DNA of 51,102 bases, from contig JANQHT010000055.1 of the NCBI GenBank assembly GCA_028282545.1, positions 1 through 51,102 of the forward strand, given 5' to 3'. Positions 26,426-36,284 of the stretch are shown piece after piece. How positions within the stretch are numbered: position 1 is the stretch's first letter; each line of letters opens with the position of its first letter. The notes under the pieces were generated by a model. It worked only from the letters and a program-made list of their open reading frames with translations, searched no databases and was not told where the DNA came from. Position numbers and translations under genes: made by a program. The DNA comes from Spirochaetales bacterium (lineage in GTDB: Bacteria > Spirochaetota > Spirochaetia > DSM-27196 > Alkalispirochaetaceae).

Positions 26426-26464
26426 TTTCATATAATATGCAATTAAATTTCATATTATTGCGAA
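26426..26464 (-). promoter_or_regulatory. Tandem repeats upstream of the PTS promoter, candidate operator
   Basis: Two similar 17-base units, TTTCATATAATATGCAA (26426-26442) and TTTCATATTATTGCGAA (26448-26464), lie in the same orientation with a 22-base period, about two helical turns. They sit just upstream of the -35 box. DeoR-family proteins often bind such spaced repeats. They could also be an A+T-rich UP element. Confidence 0.6.
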
Positions 26465-26835
26465 ACCATTGCTTGAGTGAAGGAATCAACACAACCATCG
26501 CCCGCATTGCCGGGGCGAACGTTGATAACGCCGACGGCGGATTCGTTTGCAGGGATACGCTCCAACTGACCGTGCTTCCCATGGCCAACCCTGCCGCCCA
26601 GGAACGGACGATGACCGCGTGATATCGGGCGGAGCAAAGCGGCAGCGAGGCAACAGATAGGCGAACAGAGGCTTTTTGAGCAGATCGGATGGCGGGAGCG
26701 ACTTCGCGAGAAGCTCACCGAGACGCGTCGGGAACTCGAACGGGGAGCCTCAGGCGAGGATTCCGATAACGATGGGGCCTACAATGCCGGGAGAATTGGG
26801 AACCCGATGAGCACGTAGTCTCGACAGGCTCCTGA
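26465..26835. other. Non-coding stretch between PTS operon and hisB, no gene supported
   Basis: This 371-base stretch has short open frames on both strands but none with a recognisable product, good ribosome site or consistent codon use. One plus-strand frame near 26630-26819 reads as a charged helical peptide with no start codon. It may be a decayed gene. Apart from the regulatory repeats just before it, I see no clear signal. Confidence 0.5.
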
Positions 26836-27432
26836 CTAGTCCAGAGCGCCTTTCGTCGAGACGATCCCGCCTGCGGGAGCGAAGGCTTGTGATAGAGCGC
26901 GCCCCGTCGCCTTGAACAGCGCTTCCACCATGTGGTGGCTGTTCTCGCCGTACCGGCACTCCAGGTGCATCGTTGCGGCGGCGTTGGACGCAAGGGCGAT
27001 GAAAAACTCGCGCACCAGGGCGGTATCAAAGGTGCCGACCGTCGGCTGTGGATAGGTTGCGCGGTAGACACACACTGCACGACCGCCAAAATCCACCGTC
27101 GCCTCCGAGAGGGCGTCGTCCATTGGAAGTACGCAGTGACCGAAGCGAGCGAGGGCCTCCCGTTTTGCGCCGGCTTCGTGAAGCGCGCGGCCAAGCACTA
27201 TTCCCACGTCTTCAACGGTATGGTGCGCGTCAACGTCGGTATCGCCGGAGGCGCGAACGGACATCGGGAAACCACCGTGAAACGCGAGGGCGTGCAGCAT
27301 GTGGTCAAAAAAGGGAACGCCGGTCTCGACGGATACCGCGTCCTGTGTCACTCCCTCCGGCAGCGACAGGCCAACGTCAACCGTGGTCTCGCGCGTCTTC
27401 CGACTCAAGGTGACCAAATATGTCCCGCTCAT
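26836..27432 (-). CDS. hisB: Imidazoleglycerol-phosphate dehydratase
   Basis: The 198-residue product has the paired manganese-binding motifs of HisB: DAHHTVED near residue 70, and NSHHMVEALFK near 165. It also has FFDHML and the C-terminal STKGALD. It catalyses the sixth step of histidine synthesis. It is the single-domain type, without the histidinol phosphatase half found in E. coli. No other his gene is present; it is the last gene of an apparent operon with an EamA transporter and a PfkB kinase. Confidence 0.96.
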   Translation of the reverse strand: MSGTYLVTLSRKTRETTVDVGLSLPEGVTQDAVSVETGVPFFDHMLHALAFHGGFPMSVRASGDTDVDAHHTVEDVGIVLGRALHEAGAKREALARFGHCVLPMDDALSEATVDFGGRAVCVYRATYPQPTVGTFDTALVREFFIALASNAAATMHLECRYGENSHHMVEALFKATGRALSQAFAPAGGIVSTKGALD

Positions 27433-27447
27433 GATCTCACGAGCATA

Positions 27448-28296
27448 CTACCCCGCTCCCATCAGCGCAACGCCGATGATCGCCAATACAAGTCCAGCCC
27501 ACCGAACCGGTGCAATGGGCTCGCGAAACACGAACCGGGCCAACGCCACGGTAGGCGCCGGGTAGACCGACGTCACCAACGTGACGGTGATAATACTTCC
27601 AAGGCGCAAGGCGAGCAGCAACGAGATGTTCGCCCCCATGTCCAGAATCCCGGCGGCGGCGAGGGCCGCCACCGAACCCCGCCGGCGATCACGGATGCGG
27701 CCCGTACGAATCGCCGCAGGCGCCAGGACTGCAATGGACGCCGTCCGGGCCGCGACCAGGGGCCACAGCCCGCTGGCGGCGGTTGTACGGGAGATACAAA
27801 TAAAAAAGAGGCCAAAACAGACGCCCGCAGTAACGCCCATCCCAAGGGCTCTCCCTTTGTGCCCCGCTGTAACGACGCGAACAGTACCGGCCGGCTGGGC
27901 GGTCAGGGCCACGATCGCCGGCAAGACACACCCCACGCCGATCCAGGTTGTTACCGACACGCGTTCTCCCAGGAATACGCCGAACAACACCGGCAGGAGC
28001 GCGCCGGTCAGGGCCGCCGCCGGCGACGCGATCGCCACCACGCTCGTTGCCAGGGCTATATACAGCAACGTGACTCCCGCCGCTCCTGCGAGGCCCGCAA
28101 CGGCGCCCCACAACAGATCCACACGTCCCGGGACCGCGACGGAGACAATCGGCGCTGCCACCAGGGCAAGGGCGAGTCCGATGAGTTGAGACAGGACAAC
28201 TACCGGAAAAACGGCGTTGCGGCGCGTTGCGAAACCGCCGGAGAAATCGGCGACACCGTACTGCAGTGCCGAAAGAACGGAAAGCAGAAGAGCCAT
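27448..28296 (-). CDS. EamA/DMT-superfamily transporter
   Basis: The 282-residue product is made of about ten hydrophobic segments arranged as two similar halves, each ending in a GALLPVLFGVFLGERVS-like or YPAPTVALARFVFREPI segment, the EamA repeat. Members export or import small metabolites such as amino acids or nucleotides. The substrate is unknown. It is separated from hisB and from the kinase gene by 15 bases each, so the three are likely co-transcribed. Confidence 0.85.
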   Translation of the reverse strand: MALLLSVLSALQYGVADFSGGFATRRNAVFPVVVLSQLIGLALALVAAPIVSVAVPGRVDLLWGAVAGLAGAAGVTLLYIALATSVVAIASPAAALTGALLPVLFGVFLGERVSVTTWIGVGCVLPAIVALTAQPAGTVRVVTAGHKGRALGMGVTAGVCFGLFFICISRTTAASGLWPLVAARTASIAVLAPAAIRTGRIRDRRRGSVAALAAAGILDMGANISLLLALRLGSIITVTLVTSVYPAPTVALARFVFREPIAPVRWAGLVLAIIGVALMGAG

Positions 28297-28311
28297 GGAC
28301 GGTCCGGCGCT

Positions 28312-29253
28312 TCAGAGGCGCACGTTGTCGGGGAGTTCGTCCATGCGGGGCGGATCCGCGCCGGCGCGACTGCACGTTACGGCGGCAACGGTAGCGGCAA
28401 ACCGGAGCATTTTCTCGGCGTTGGCGGCGCTCAATCGGTTCACTCCCGTGAATGAAAGCAGATCGCGCAGATGGAGCCAACTCAGGAGCGCCGCGTGAAA
28501 GGAGTCACCAGCGCCGATCGTATCCGCTACGTTCGTGTTCACCGCGTCCACCATCACGGAACCAAACGGTCCGTATGCAGTGACTCCGTCGGAACCACGC
28601 GTAACAACCACCAGGCGCGTCGTATCTGTAAGGAGTCCCCGCGCCGCCACCTCCAGATCGCGGTGGGGATCAAACCACTGGAGATCTTCGTCACTGATCT
28701 TGATGATGGTCGTCGCCGCGGCAATTGACATGAAGCGCTCCCGATACGAACCTTCGTTTGCGATCAAACCCGGACGAACGTTCGGATCAAAAGAGACGAC
28801 GCGCCGTTTGCCTTCCGCAACGGCAAGGCGTTCGATCGTATCGCCGGCGGGCTCGCCCAGGAGAGATATCGACCCAACGTGGATCGCTCGCACCGTATCC
28901 GACAACTCCGGTACCTCCGCCGGGAGCAGGCTCCGATCCGCCGCCCCGTTGGCAAAGAAGGCGTAGCGCGCCTCTCCACGTTCGTTCTTTTTGACAAATG
29001 CGAGCGTCGTGGGCAGGTCGGCGCGATTCACATAGGAACCGTCAACGCCGTTGGCTTCGAGCGTGTCAAAGAGCTGATCGCCGAAGAAATCGGTGGATAC
29101 CGTACCCAGGAAGGCGGCGGGTACTCCCAATCGCGCCGAGGCGATTGCGGAGTTGTACGGGGAACCGCCCGGTACGGGAACAAACGCGGCATCGCCATCG
29201 CAGGTTCCCCCGGGGATAAAATCGATGAGGGCCTCTCCACAGTGAACAATCAT
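28312..29253 (-). CDS. PfkB-family sugar kinase, fructokinase-like
   Basis: The 313-residue product has the PfkB signatures: GGSPYNSAIASARLG near residue 28 for substrate binding, and DTIGAGDSFHAALL near 245 with the catalytic Asp in the anion hole. The overall length and the opening MIVHCGEALIDFIPGG fit fructokinases and related kinases. It phosphorylates a sugar or nucleoside with ATP; the substrate is not fixed by sequence. It could in principle serve sugars entering the cell without phosphorylation. Confidence 0.86.
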   Translation of the reverse strand: MIVHCGEALIDFIPGGTCDGDAAFVPVPGGSPYNSAIASARLGVPAAFLGTVSTDFFGDQLFDTLEANGVDGSYVNRADLPTTLAFVKKNERGEARYAFFANGAADRSLLPAEVPELSDTVRAIHVGSISLLGEPAGDTIERLAVAEGKRRVVSFDPNVRPGLIANEGSYRERFMSIAAATTIIKISDEDLQWFDPHRDLEVAARGLLTDTTRLVVVTRGSDGVTAYGPFGSVMVDAVNTNVADTIGAGDSFHAALLSWLHLRDLLSFTGVNRLSAANAEKMLRFAATVAAVTCSRAGADPPRMDELPDNVRL

Positions 29254-29281
29254 GCTGCATGCTATACCATCAGTGTCAACG

Positions 29282-30331
29282 ATGCCCAGCCAACTCGCTC
29301 ACGCACTGTTTGCCGACGAGGTCGCCCGTACTCACCTCGACCCGGATCTCTCTCGAACGGTAACGACCGTGCACCGCGCGTTCCTGCTTCTCGGGGCACA
29401 GGGGCCGGACCTCTTCCTGCATGGGGTTCGCAGGAAGCCGCGCGGCGTCTACTACGGAACCATTCTGCACCGGAAGGGAAACGCCCCCTTCCTGGCGGAA
29501 CTCGCTCTGGGTATGGCTCAAGACCTCGACATCTTTGCCTATCTCCTGGGATGGATTTCACACGTTGCCCTTGACCGGGCGCTGCATCCCTTCGTGAACT
29601 ATCACGCCGGGTGGCGCGGGGTACCGGACAAGCACCCGGACCGCCGCTTCATGCACGCCTTCCTGGAACGGTGCATGGATGTTCAGATCGTCCGTGATCG
29701 ACGGGGCGTTTCGGTCGACGCGTTTCCGTTCTATCCGGCCATAGCGCATCTCCAGGAGATCCCCCCGACTCTGGCGAAACTGATCGTTCCCACGCTCAGG
29801 TCCACCCTTCGGCCCGCCCGGGAGGACGCGGAGCTGGAGAGGCGCGTCGCAAACGCCTACCTGGACATGATAGGTTTCTACGCGTTTATGAACCACACTC
29901 CGCGACGGTACTTTGTCCAGGCCAGGCGGAGGGAGCTATCCGGGGAGTTCTCCGGTCGCTGGCTTTCCGTAGCTCATCCCCTGCCCGAGTGGCTTCTCTT
30001 TGACACGTTGAACAGTGACCACCGGTGGTGGCACCACCCCTGTCCGGACGCAGGATCGTCGAACGCAAGCGTCCGGGATCTCTGGGGGGCGGCGATGGCG
30101 GATGCCCGCGCCCCCTGTCGCGCCCTTGCCCACGCCTGGGATCAGCCGCACTCCTCATCGTTTCGTTCCACCGCCGTGCGTGAATTACAAGAGGCGGTGG
30201 GTGATCGCAACTTAAACGACGGTCTTCCCGGAGAGTACACGTGCCTCCGGGAACACGCCGGGCCGCTCCCGCTCATCGCCCTCTACGATCGTATCAAGAG
30301 GATCCTGGATCGCGAAACGGCGATCGAATAG
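29282..30331 (+). CDS. Zinc-dependent phospholipase C-like protein
   Basis: The product of about 349 residues begins MPSQLAHALFADEV and has GAQGPDLFLHG and GWISHVALDRALHPFVNYHAG. These His/Asp-rich segments are typical of the zinc-dependent phospholipase C family (Zn_dep_PLPC). No signal peptide is visible, so it is probably cytoplasmic and its activity unproven. An in-frame ATG at 29252 is also possible but overlaps the divergent kinase start. The last 120 bases overlap the 3' end of the DUF1853 gene on the other strand. Confidence 0.75.
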   Translation: MPSQLAHALFADEVARTHLDPDLSRTVTTVHRAFLLLGAQGPDLFLHGVRRKPRGVYYGTILHRKGNAPFLAELALGMAQDLDIFAYLLGWISHVALDRALHPFVNYHAGWRGVPDKHPDRRFMHAFLERCMDVQIVRDRRGVSVDAFPFYPAIAHLQEIPPTLAKLIVPTLRSTLRPAREDAELERRVANAYLDMIGFYAFMNHTPRRYFVQARRRELSGEFSGRWLSVAHPLPEWLLFDTLNSDHRWWHHPCPDAGSSNASVRDLWGAAMADARAPCRALAHAWDQPHSSSFRSTAVRELQEAVGDRNLNDGLPGEYTCLREHAGPLPLIALYDRIKRILDRETAIE

Positions 30332-31321
30332 AAATCCCCGGGTCTCTTCCACGCCGCCGGCCATTCCGATGACCAGGACCGGCCGTTGCGACAGATCGTT
30401 CCGAATTTCCCTGACCAGTTTACCGGCCTCCGAGTATGTCTGATTTTCGTTGCCGATTTCCGCGGCGTAAATCGGCGAGAACCACTGCTCGTAGGTCGCG
30501 ACAAGCCACTGCTCGATACCGCCCCAGGAGCGCGCCTCAAAGGTGGCCGGCCTCATCCACCATCCGTCGGGTTGGCGAAGGCGCCGGTTGTCGTTCCCGG
30601 CACCGCCGTCGTCACCGGTATCATCAACCGCAAAAAAGAGGATTCCCCGCAGAAGCGCTCGTGCCCGCTCCGGTGCCGGGCTCTCCCGTCCGGCCAGGGC
30701 CCGTCTCCCGGCCGCGGAAAAGGCCACCGTGAGCTGGTGTGAAGCGAGGTGCGCGATCTTCCGGTCCAATCGATCGTGCAGATCGGTACCTACCCAACGG
30801 TCCAGGCGACCCGCCGGTCCCGTCTGCAGGAAGAACTTGATCGCGATCTCCCACTGTTCGACGGCACCGCCCGTGCGCCGCACGATCAGGTCCATCTGGC
30901 CACGGGTTTGCCCCTCCTCTACGACGGAAACGTCCCGGTCCAGGAGTTCGTAAAGGGGATCTATCCGGATCCATTCCGCCACGAGGCGTTCGTGGAGCAG
31001 CCCCAGGCGCCCGCCCGGGGGCCGCCCAATCCGTTCGACCAGAAGCGAACGGTTTCTCTCATCCGCGTCCAGTTCGCGAAGGGCCCGTTCACACCGGCGG
31101 TACGCTTCGATAGCCTCCGGGGCGGTAAACCACGTGTCGGGACTGGACACGATCAAGGGACGATCGATTCCCCAGGCATCGCGCGCTACCCGGTCGGCCC
31201 TTTCGCGATAGGTCGGTCGGACCCGGACTATCGAAGGAACGAGAATGGACCACGCCAGGTCGCGTACGGTCCGGTGACGGTACGAGAGAAGTTCATCGCA
31301 AAAAGAGAAGGGCCCGGTCAC
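30212..31321 (-). CDS. DUF1853 family protein
   Basis: The 369-residue product has the DUF1853 layout: an N-terminal helical part with RDLAWSILVPSIV, a central WEIAIKFFLQTG segment, and KIAHLASHQL. A C-terminal region ends in VEETRGFLF. The PD-(D/E)XK-like core (QMDLIVRR followed by WEIAIKF) suggests a nuclease fold, but function is unknown. The last 40 residues extend past the usual family end and lie in the 120-base overlap with the phospholipase-like gene. It is followed by metH upstream on the same strand. Confidence 0.75.
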   Translation of the reverse strand: MTGPFSFCDELLSYRHRTVRDLAWSILVPSIVRVRPTYRERADRVARDAWGIDRPLIVSSPDTWFTAPEAIEAYRRCERALRELDADERNRSLLVERIGRPPGGRLGLLHERLVAEWIRIDPLYELLDRDVSVVEEGQTRGQMDLIVRRTGGAVEQWEIAIKFFLQTGPAGRLDRWVGTDLHDRLDRKIAHLASHQLTVAFSAAGRRALAGRESPAPERARALLRGILFFAVDDTGDDGGAGNDNRRLRQPDGWWMRPATFEARSWGGIEQWLVATYEQWFSPIYAAEIGNENQTYSEAGKLVREIRNDLSQRPVLVIGMAGGVEETRGFLFDRRFAIQDPLDTIVEGDERERPGVFPEARVLSGKTVV

Positions 31322-31333
31322 GCCCGGCTGAGC

Positions 31334-34300
31334 CTACGGCTCATAGGCGAGCACGGTGGAGAGCCACCGCTCGGCCTTCGACATGGAGAGGCCTTTCCGT
31401 TGCGCCCAGTCCGCAACTTGGTCGCGCATCAGCTTGTTGACGCCAAAGTACTGGCTCTGGGGGTGTGAGAAGTAGAAACCGCTCGTTGCCGCCGCTGGAA
31501 TCATCATAAAACTCTCCGTGAGCGACATCTCCAGTTTTTCCGCCTCCAGGAGGTCAAAGATCAGGCCCTTGTCCTGGTGGTCCGGACACGGGGGATACCC
31601 GGGCGCGGGGCGAATTCCCTGGTAGCGCACGGCGAACAACTCCTCCTTGGTGAGCGATTCGTCCCCGGCATACCCCCAGTAGTCCCTTCGCACGAGTTCG
31701 TGAAGCCGTTCCGCAAACGCTTCGGCCAAGCGGTCCGCCAGGATCTTCGCCATGATCGAGCTGTAGTCGTCGTTGTTCGCGGCGAATTGCGCTGCATACT
31801 CTTCGCCGGTAAATCCGACCCCCGTCACGAAGGCGCCGAGGTAGTCGTCGATTCCGCTCCCCTTTTCCGCGAGGAAGTCGGAGAGCGAAAGGTAGTACTC
31901 AGTCTTCTCTTTTCGTTTCTGCTGGCGTAGCGTATGCCACACGGCGTGAACGTCCCTCCGCGATTCGTCGGTGTAGATCTCGATCGAATCGTCTTCCGTC
32001 CTTGCAGCAGGTCCAAGGAATATCGACGCCCGCGCCAGGAGTCTCTTGTTGTCGATGATGTCGTCCAGCATACGCCGGGCGTCGTCGTAGAGATCTCGTG
32101 CTTCTTCTCCGCGCGTTGGATCATCGAGGATCGCCGGGAATCGAACGGGCATCTGCCAGGCGATAAAAAAGAACGACCAGTCGATGTACTGCGCGATATC
32201 GTCCAGGGGATAATCGTCAAAGTGTTTAACCCCCATGACCGCCGGTTTCGGCGGCGGTGTGGAAAAATCGGGACGGAACCTGCGCTCTCGCGCCTCAGAT
32301 ATGGACAAGTACTGCTTCTCCACGTCCCGCTCGGCCCGTTTTCGCCGCGTCTCTTCGTGATCCGCCGCGATTTCGCGGGCAAACTCGGCGCGCGATTCCT
32401 CGGAGATAAGGCGTGACGCCACGCCGACGGCGAGGGAAGCGTCCTTGACGTGACGCACCACGCCGCCGTAGGCGGGAGCGATTTTCACGGCCGTGTGGAT
32501 CTTGTTGGTGGTGGCGCCGCCGATGAGGAGCGGCACCTGGAACCCCTGGCGCTCCATTTCAGACGCCACGTGGACCATCTCGTCCAGGCTGGGCGTGATG
32601 AGCCCGCTCAGACCGATGACGTGAACATTCCGTTCCCGGGCGGTACGAAGGATCTCTTCCGCCGGTACCATGACGCCCAGGTCGATGATCTCGTAGTTGT
32701 TACTGGCGAGAACGACGCCCACGATGTTCTTCCCGATGTCGTGAACGTCGCCCTTCACCGTGGCGAGCAGGATAGTCCCCTTGTTCGAGGCGCTCCCGGA
32801 TCGCTCCGCCTCGATGTGCGGTTCCAGGAAGGTGACCGCGTGCTTCATGACGCGCGCGCTCTTCACGACCTGCGGCAAGAACATCTTCCCGGAGCCGAAG
32901 AGGTCGCCCACGACGTTCATACCGTCCATGAGCGGCCCCTCGATCACGGACAACGCGGAGTTCAACTCGGTCCGCGCCTCCTCAACGTCTTGTTCGATGT
33001 AGGCAGTGATTCCCTTGACCAGTGCATGGGAGAGGCGCTCTCCGACGCTCCCTTCCCGCCAGGTCAGGTCCTCTTCTCTGGTGGTGCCGCCGCCGACAAA
33101 GCTGCCGGCCGCATCCAGTAATTGTTCCGTTGCATCGGGAGAGCGGTTCAGCACCAGGTCTTCAACCAGGGATCGCAACTCTTCGGGTATTTCGTCGTAC
33201 ACGCCGAGCTGCCCGGGGTTGACGATACCCATGGTCATGCCCGCCTGCACGGCGTGATACAGGAACACGCTGTGGATCGCTTCCCGTACTCCGTCGTTCC
33301 CTCGGAAGGAAAAGCTCACGTTTGAAACGCCTCCGGAGACCTTTGCTCCGGGGAGGTTCTCTCGGATCCATCGGGTGGCGTTGATAAAATCGACGGCGTA
33401 GTCGGCGTGTTCCTCGATGCCCGTTCCGATCGCGAAAACGTTGGGATCAAAGATGATATCCTCGGGAGGAAATCCGATCCGTTCCGTGAGAAGGTCGTAG
33501 CTGCGGCGGCAGATCTGCGTCTTTCGTTCGAACGAATCGGCCTGCCCATCTTCATCAAAGGCCATCACGATCACGGCGGCCCCGAAGTCACGTACCGTTT
33601 GCGCCTGCTCCAGGAAGGGCTCTTCCCCCTCTTTGAGGCTGATGCTGTTGACCACCCCCTTTCCCTGCAGGCATTTCAACCCCGCTTCAATAACGGAGAA
33701 CTTCGACGAATCCACCATGACGGGGACGCGACTGATGTCCGGTTCCGCGGCGAGTAGGTTGAGAAAACGGGTCATCTCCGCGGCGGAGTCGAGCATCGCC
33801 TCGTCCATGTTGATGTCAACGATTTGGGCCCCGTTTTCCACCTGCTCCCGTGCAACGTCGAGGGCCTGGTCGTGTTCGCCGTTCCTGATGAGCCGCGCAA
33901 ACTTGCGGGAACCGGTGACGTTGGTTCGCTCACCCACGTTGACGAAGATGCTCTGGTCGGTGATCTCCGTCGGTTCCAGACCAGACAGGCGCAGGGTCGT
34001 CCGGTTCTCCGGTGCGCGCCGCGGCGGGGCACTCTCGCAGGCTGCGATGATTGCTTCCAGATGGCGCGGCGTCGTTCCGCAACAACCGCCAACGATATTG
34101 ACAAGCCCGTCCCGCGCCATTCCGCCGATGACGTCCGCCATGAATTCCGGTGTGTGGTCGTACTCGCCGAACTCGTTGGGAAGCCCCGCGTTCGGGTGGA
34201 CGCTCACCGGAAACTCGGCTGTCCGGGAGAGGTCGTCCACGTACTGGCGCAACTGATCCGCACCGAGGGCGCAATTCAGCCCGACCGAAAAGGGGCGCCC

Positions 34301-35020
34301 GTGGCGTACGGAGTTGAGAAACGCCTCCGTGGTCTGCCCGGAAAGGGTCCGCCCGCTCTGGTCGGTGATCGTACCGGAGATCATCACCGGTATCTCGGTT
34401 CCGGTGGCTCGCACAAAACGGCGAATCGCGTAGATCGCCGCCTTCGCGTTGAGCGTGTCAAAGATCGTTTCCACCATCAGGAAGTCAGCGCCGCCGGCCA
34501 CCAGCCCCCCGATCGCCTCGGTGTACGAGTCGGCCACCTGGTCGAACGTTACCGCCCGATACCCCGGGTCGGTCACGTCCGGGGAGAGCGAGAGCGTCTT
34601 GTTCATAGGGCCCAGGATTCCGGCGACAAACCGCGGTCTGTCGGGCGTGACCCGGGATACGTCGTCGGCAACGGAACGGGCCAGCTCCGCGGCGCTCCGG
34701 TTGAGTTCCGCCACCAGCGATTCGGTTCCGTAGTCGGCCTGGGAGATCGACGTGCTGTTGAACGTATTGGTCTCGAGGATGTCCGCCCCGGCGTCGAGAA
34801 AAGCGCGGTGGATCTCGGAGATCACCTCGGGTCGTGTCAACGTCAAGAGATCGTTGTTGCCCTTGAGAGGCGATGGGTGATTGGAAAAGCGATCGCCCCG
34901 GTAATCGTCCTCCTGGAGCCCGTACGTCTGGATACTCGTACCCATGGCGCCGTCGAGGAACACGATGCGTTCCGCCATGATCCCGGCCAATTGTTGCGTC
35001 CGTCTCTCCCGCTCGGTCAT
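31334..35020 (-). CDS. metH: Cobalamin-dependent methionine synthase
   Basis: The 1228-residue product has all four MetH modules. The homocysteine domain (1-330) has zinc ligands Cys250, Cys313 and Cys314. The methyltetrahydrofolate domain (about 350-620) includes [10 protein letters not shown]. The B12 cap and binding domains (about 645-880) have axial His760 in DVHDIG. The AdoMet reactivation domain (about 900-1228) has RPAPGYP at 1137. It methylates homocysteine to methionine. No cobalamin riboswitch is visible in the short gap before ATG 35020. The gene is complete. Confidence 0.97.
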   Translation of the reverse strand: MTERERRTQQLAGIMAERIVFLDGAMGTSIQTYGLQEDDYRGDRFSNHPSPLKGNNDLLTLTRPEVISEIHRAFLDAGADILETNTFNSTSISQADYGTESLVAELNRSAAELARSVADDVSRVTPDRPRFVAGILGPMNKTLSLSPDVTDPGYRAVTFDQVADSYTEAIGGLVAGGADFLMVETIFDTLNAKAAIYAIRRFVRATGTEIPVMISGTITDQSGRTLSGQTTEAFLNSVRHGRPFSVGLNCALGADQLRQYVDDLSRTAEFPVSVHPNAGLPNEFGEYDHTPEFMADVIGGMARDGLVNIVGGCCGTTPRHLEAIIAACESAPPRRAPENRTTLRLSGLEPTEITDQSIFVNVGERTNVTGSRKFARLIRNGEHDQALDVAREQVENGAQIVDINMDEAMLDSAAEMTRFLNLLAAEPDISRVPVMVDSSKFSVIEAGLKCLQGKGVVNSISLKEGEEPFLEQAQTVRDFGAAVIVMAFDEDGQADSFERKTQICRRSYDLLTERIGFPPEDIIFDPNVFAIGTGIEEHADYAVDFINATRWIRENLPGAKVSGGVSNVSFSFRGNDGVREAIHSVFLYHAVQAGMTMGIVNPGQLGVYDEIPEELRSLVEDLVLNRSPDATEQLLDAAGSFVGGGTTREEDLTWREGSVGERLSHALVKGITAYIEQDVEEARTELNSALSVIEGPLMDGMNVVGDLFGSGKMFLPQVVKSARVMKHAVTFLEPHIEAERSGSASNKGTILLATVKGDVHDIGKNIVGVVLASNNYEIIDLGVMVPAEEILRTARERNVHVIGLSGLITPSLDEMVHVASEMERQGFQVPLLIGGATTNKIHTAVKIAPAYGGVVRHVKDASLAVGVASRLISEESRAEFAREIAADHEETRRKRAERDVEKQYLSISEARERRFRPDFSTPPPKPAVMGVKHFDDYPLDDIAQYIDWSFFFIAWQMPVRFPAILDDPTRGEEARDLYDDARRMLDDIIDNKRLLARASIFLGPAARTEDDSIEIYTDESRRDVHAVWHTLRQQKRKEKTEYYLSLSDFLAEKGSGIDDYLGAFVTGVGFTGEEYAAQFAANNDDYSSIMAKILADRLAEAFAERLHELVRRDYWGYAGDESLTKEELFAVRYQGIRPAPGYPPCPDHQDKGLIFDLLEAEKLEMSLTESFMMIPAAATSGFYFSHPQSQYFGVNKLMRDQVADWAQRKGLSMSKAERWLSTVLAYEP

Positions 35021-35067
35021 CCGATGACTATGCCATAACCGGCCCTCTATGGCCTATACTCGCCCCG

Positions 35068-36282
35068 ATGCCGGAAGTGCTCTTCTACGATTCCCCCTAC
35101 GCTCGGAGGTGCGACGCGGTTGTTCTTTCCGCGGCCACCGGAGGAACAAAGACCAAACCGCGGACGCAGGTCGTACTGGATCGGACGATTTTCTACCCCG
35201 CCGGCGGCGGGCAACCGGGAGACCGTGGCATTCTGCGCCAGGAGGGCGCGGAGTACATCGTCCGGGATACGGTCAAGGGAGACGACGGGACGCCTGTGCA
35301 CGTGCTGGAAGGCGCTTCAAGACCGACCGTGGGCGCGGTGGTCTCACTCGAGATCGACTGGAACCACCGTTTCGACTACATGCAGCAGCACTCCGGGCAG
35401 CACCTGCTTTCGGCGGCCCTCTATCGAATAGCCGACGCAAACACGGTGAGCGTACACCAGGGAGAACGATACACCACGATCGAAGTCGACAGAGATTCCA
35501 TCTTGCCGGCGCAGCTATCAGACGTGGAGACCGCTGCTCGGGAGGTGATCCTGGAGAACCGCCCCATCACTTCCTTCCCGGTCTCATCCGACGACCTGGT
35601 CCGCTTCCCCTTACGCCGGCCAACCTCCCGGACGGGAGAGGTACGGCTTGTGGAGATCGACAATTGGGACCGGGTCGCCTGCGCCGGCGTCCACGTACGT
35701 TCAACGGCTCAGATCGGCAACGTGCAGACGGTTGGAAGCGAATCCCTCCGCGGGAACCTTCGCCTCGTCTTCGCCATCGGGAATCGCGCCCACAGGGACT
35801 ACGGGAAGGTGCGCGCCGCTGCCTTGGCCGCGGCGGGCATGTTCAGCGCGTCCATCGAAGATCTCCCGGACCGGGTGCACCAGGCGCTGGATGAGATCCG
35901 TACGCTCCACGGCAGGACAAAATCGCTTGCCCGTCGCCTGGCGAAGCGGACGTTGGAGAGCGGCCGTTTCGCCCCCGACCGCCCGGCCCTCCTCGAACTC
36001 GGTAACGAAGAGGACGCCCTCTTTGACGCGTTGGTTCGAGAACTGGCGGAACAAGGATTTGCCGCCGCGTGCGTAGTAAACCGTGGCAGTGACAAGGTGA
36101 GGTTTGCCATTATCGCTCACGGCGGCAATGGTCTGCCGGTCCAGAAAACGGTACAAGGGGTCATACGCGACGCCGGTGCTCGCGGCGGCGGACGGGAACC
36201 CCTTTGGCAGGGTATTTGCGACGACGCCGACCGGCTGGCACGGTGTTTTTCCGCGGCCTTCCCCACAAAGCGACAAACGTAG
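35068..36282 (+). CDS. Alanyl-tRNA editing protein, AlaX-like with DHHA1 domain
   Basis: The 404-residue product resembles the editing half of alanyl-tRNA synthetase. Zinc ligands are His108 and His112 in MQQHSGQHLLSAAL, and Cys205 and His209 in CAGVHV; FYPAGGGQPGD lies near residue 42. A helical linker and a C-terminal DHHA1-like domain (RGGGREPLWQG) follow. It removes serine or glycine wrongly attached to tRNA-Ala. ATG 35068 diverges from metH with a gap of 47 bases. Confidence 0.9.
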   Translation: MPEVLFYDSPYARRCDAVVLSAATGGTKTKPRTQVVLDRTIFYPAGGGQPGDRGILRQEGAEYIVRDTVKGDDGTPVHVLEGASRPTVGAVVSLEIDWNHRFDYMQQHSGQHLLSAALYRIADANTVSVHQGERYTTIEVDRDSILPAQLSDVETAAREVILENRPITSFPVSSDDLVRFPLRRPTSRTGEVRLVEIDNWDRVACAGVHVRSTAQIGNVQTVGSESLRGNLRLVFAIGNRAHRDYGKVRAAALAAAGMFSASIEDLPDRVHQALDEIRTLHGRTKSLARRLAKRTLESGRFAPDRPALLELGNEEDALFDALVRELAEQGFAAACVVNRGSDKVRFAIIAHGGNGLPVQKTVQGVIRDAGARGGGREPLWQGICDDADRLARCFSAAFPTKRQT

Positions 36283-36284
36283 CG

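Noticed and set aside
26630-26819. A short charged helical frame on the plus strand after the PTS promoter
   Set aside because: It has no start codon or ribosome site and no family I know; it may be a remnant but is not supportable as a gene.
26932-28455. A 507-codon open frame on the plus strand
   Set aside because: It runs antisense to hisB, the EamA transporter and the kinase, all of which have clear family motifs; it is very rich in Arg, Gly and His as expected of a GC-rich shadow frame.
33824-35038. A 404-codon open frame on the plus strand
   Set aside because: It is antisense to the conserved first third of metH and has no recognisable domain.
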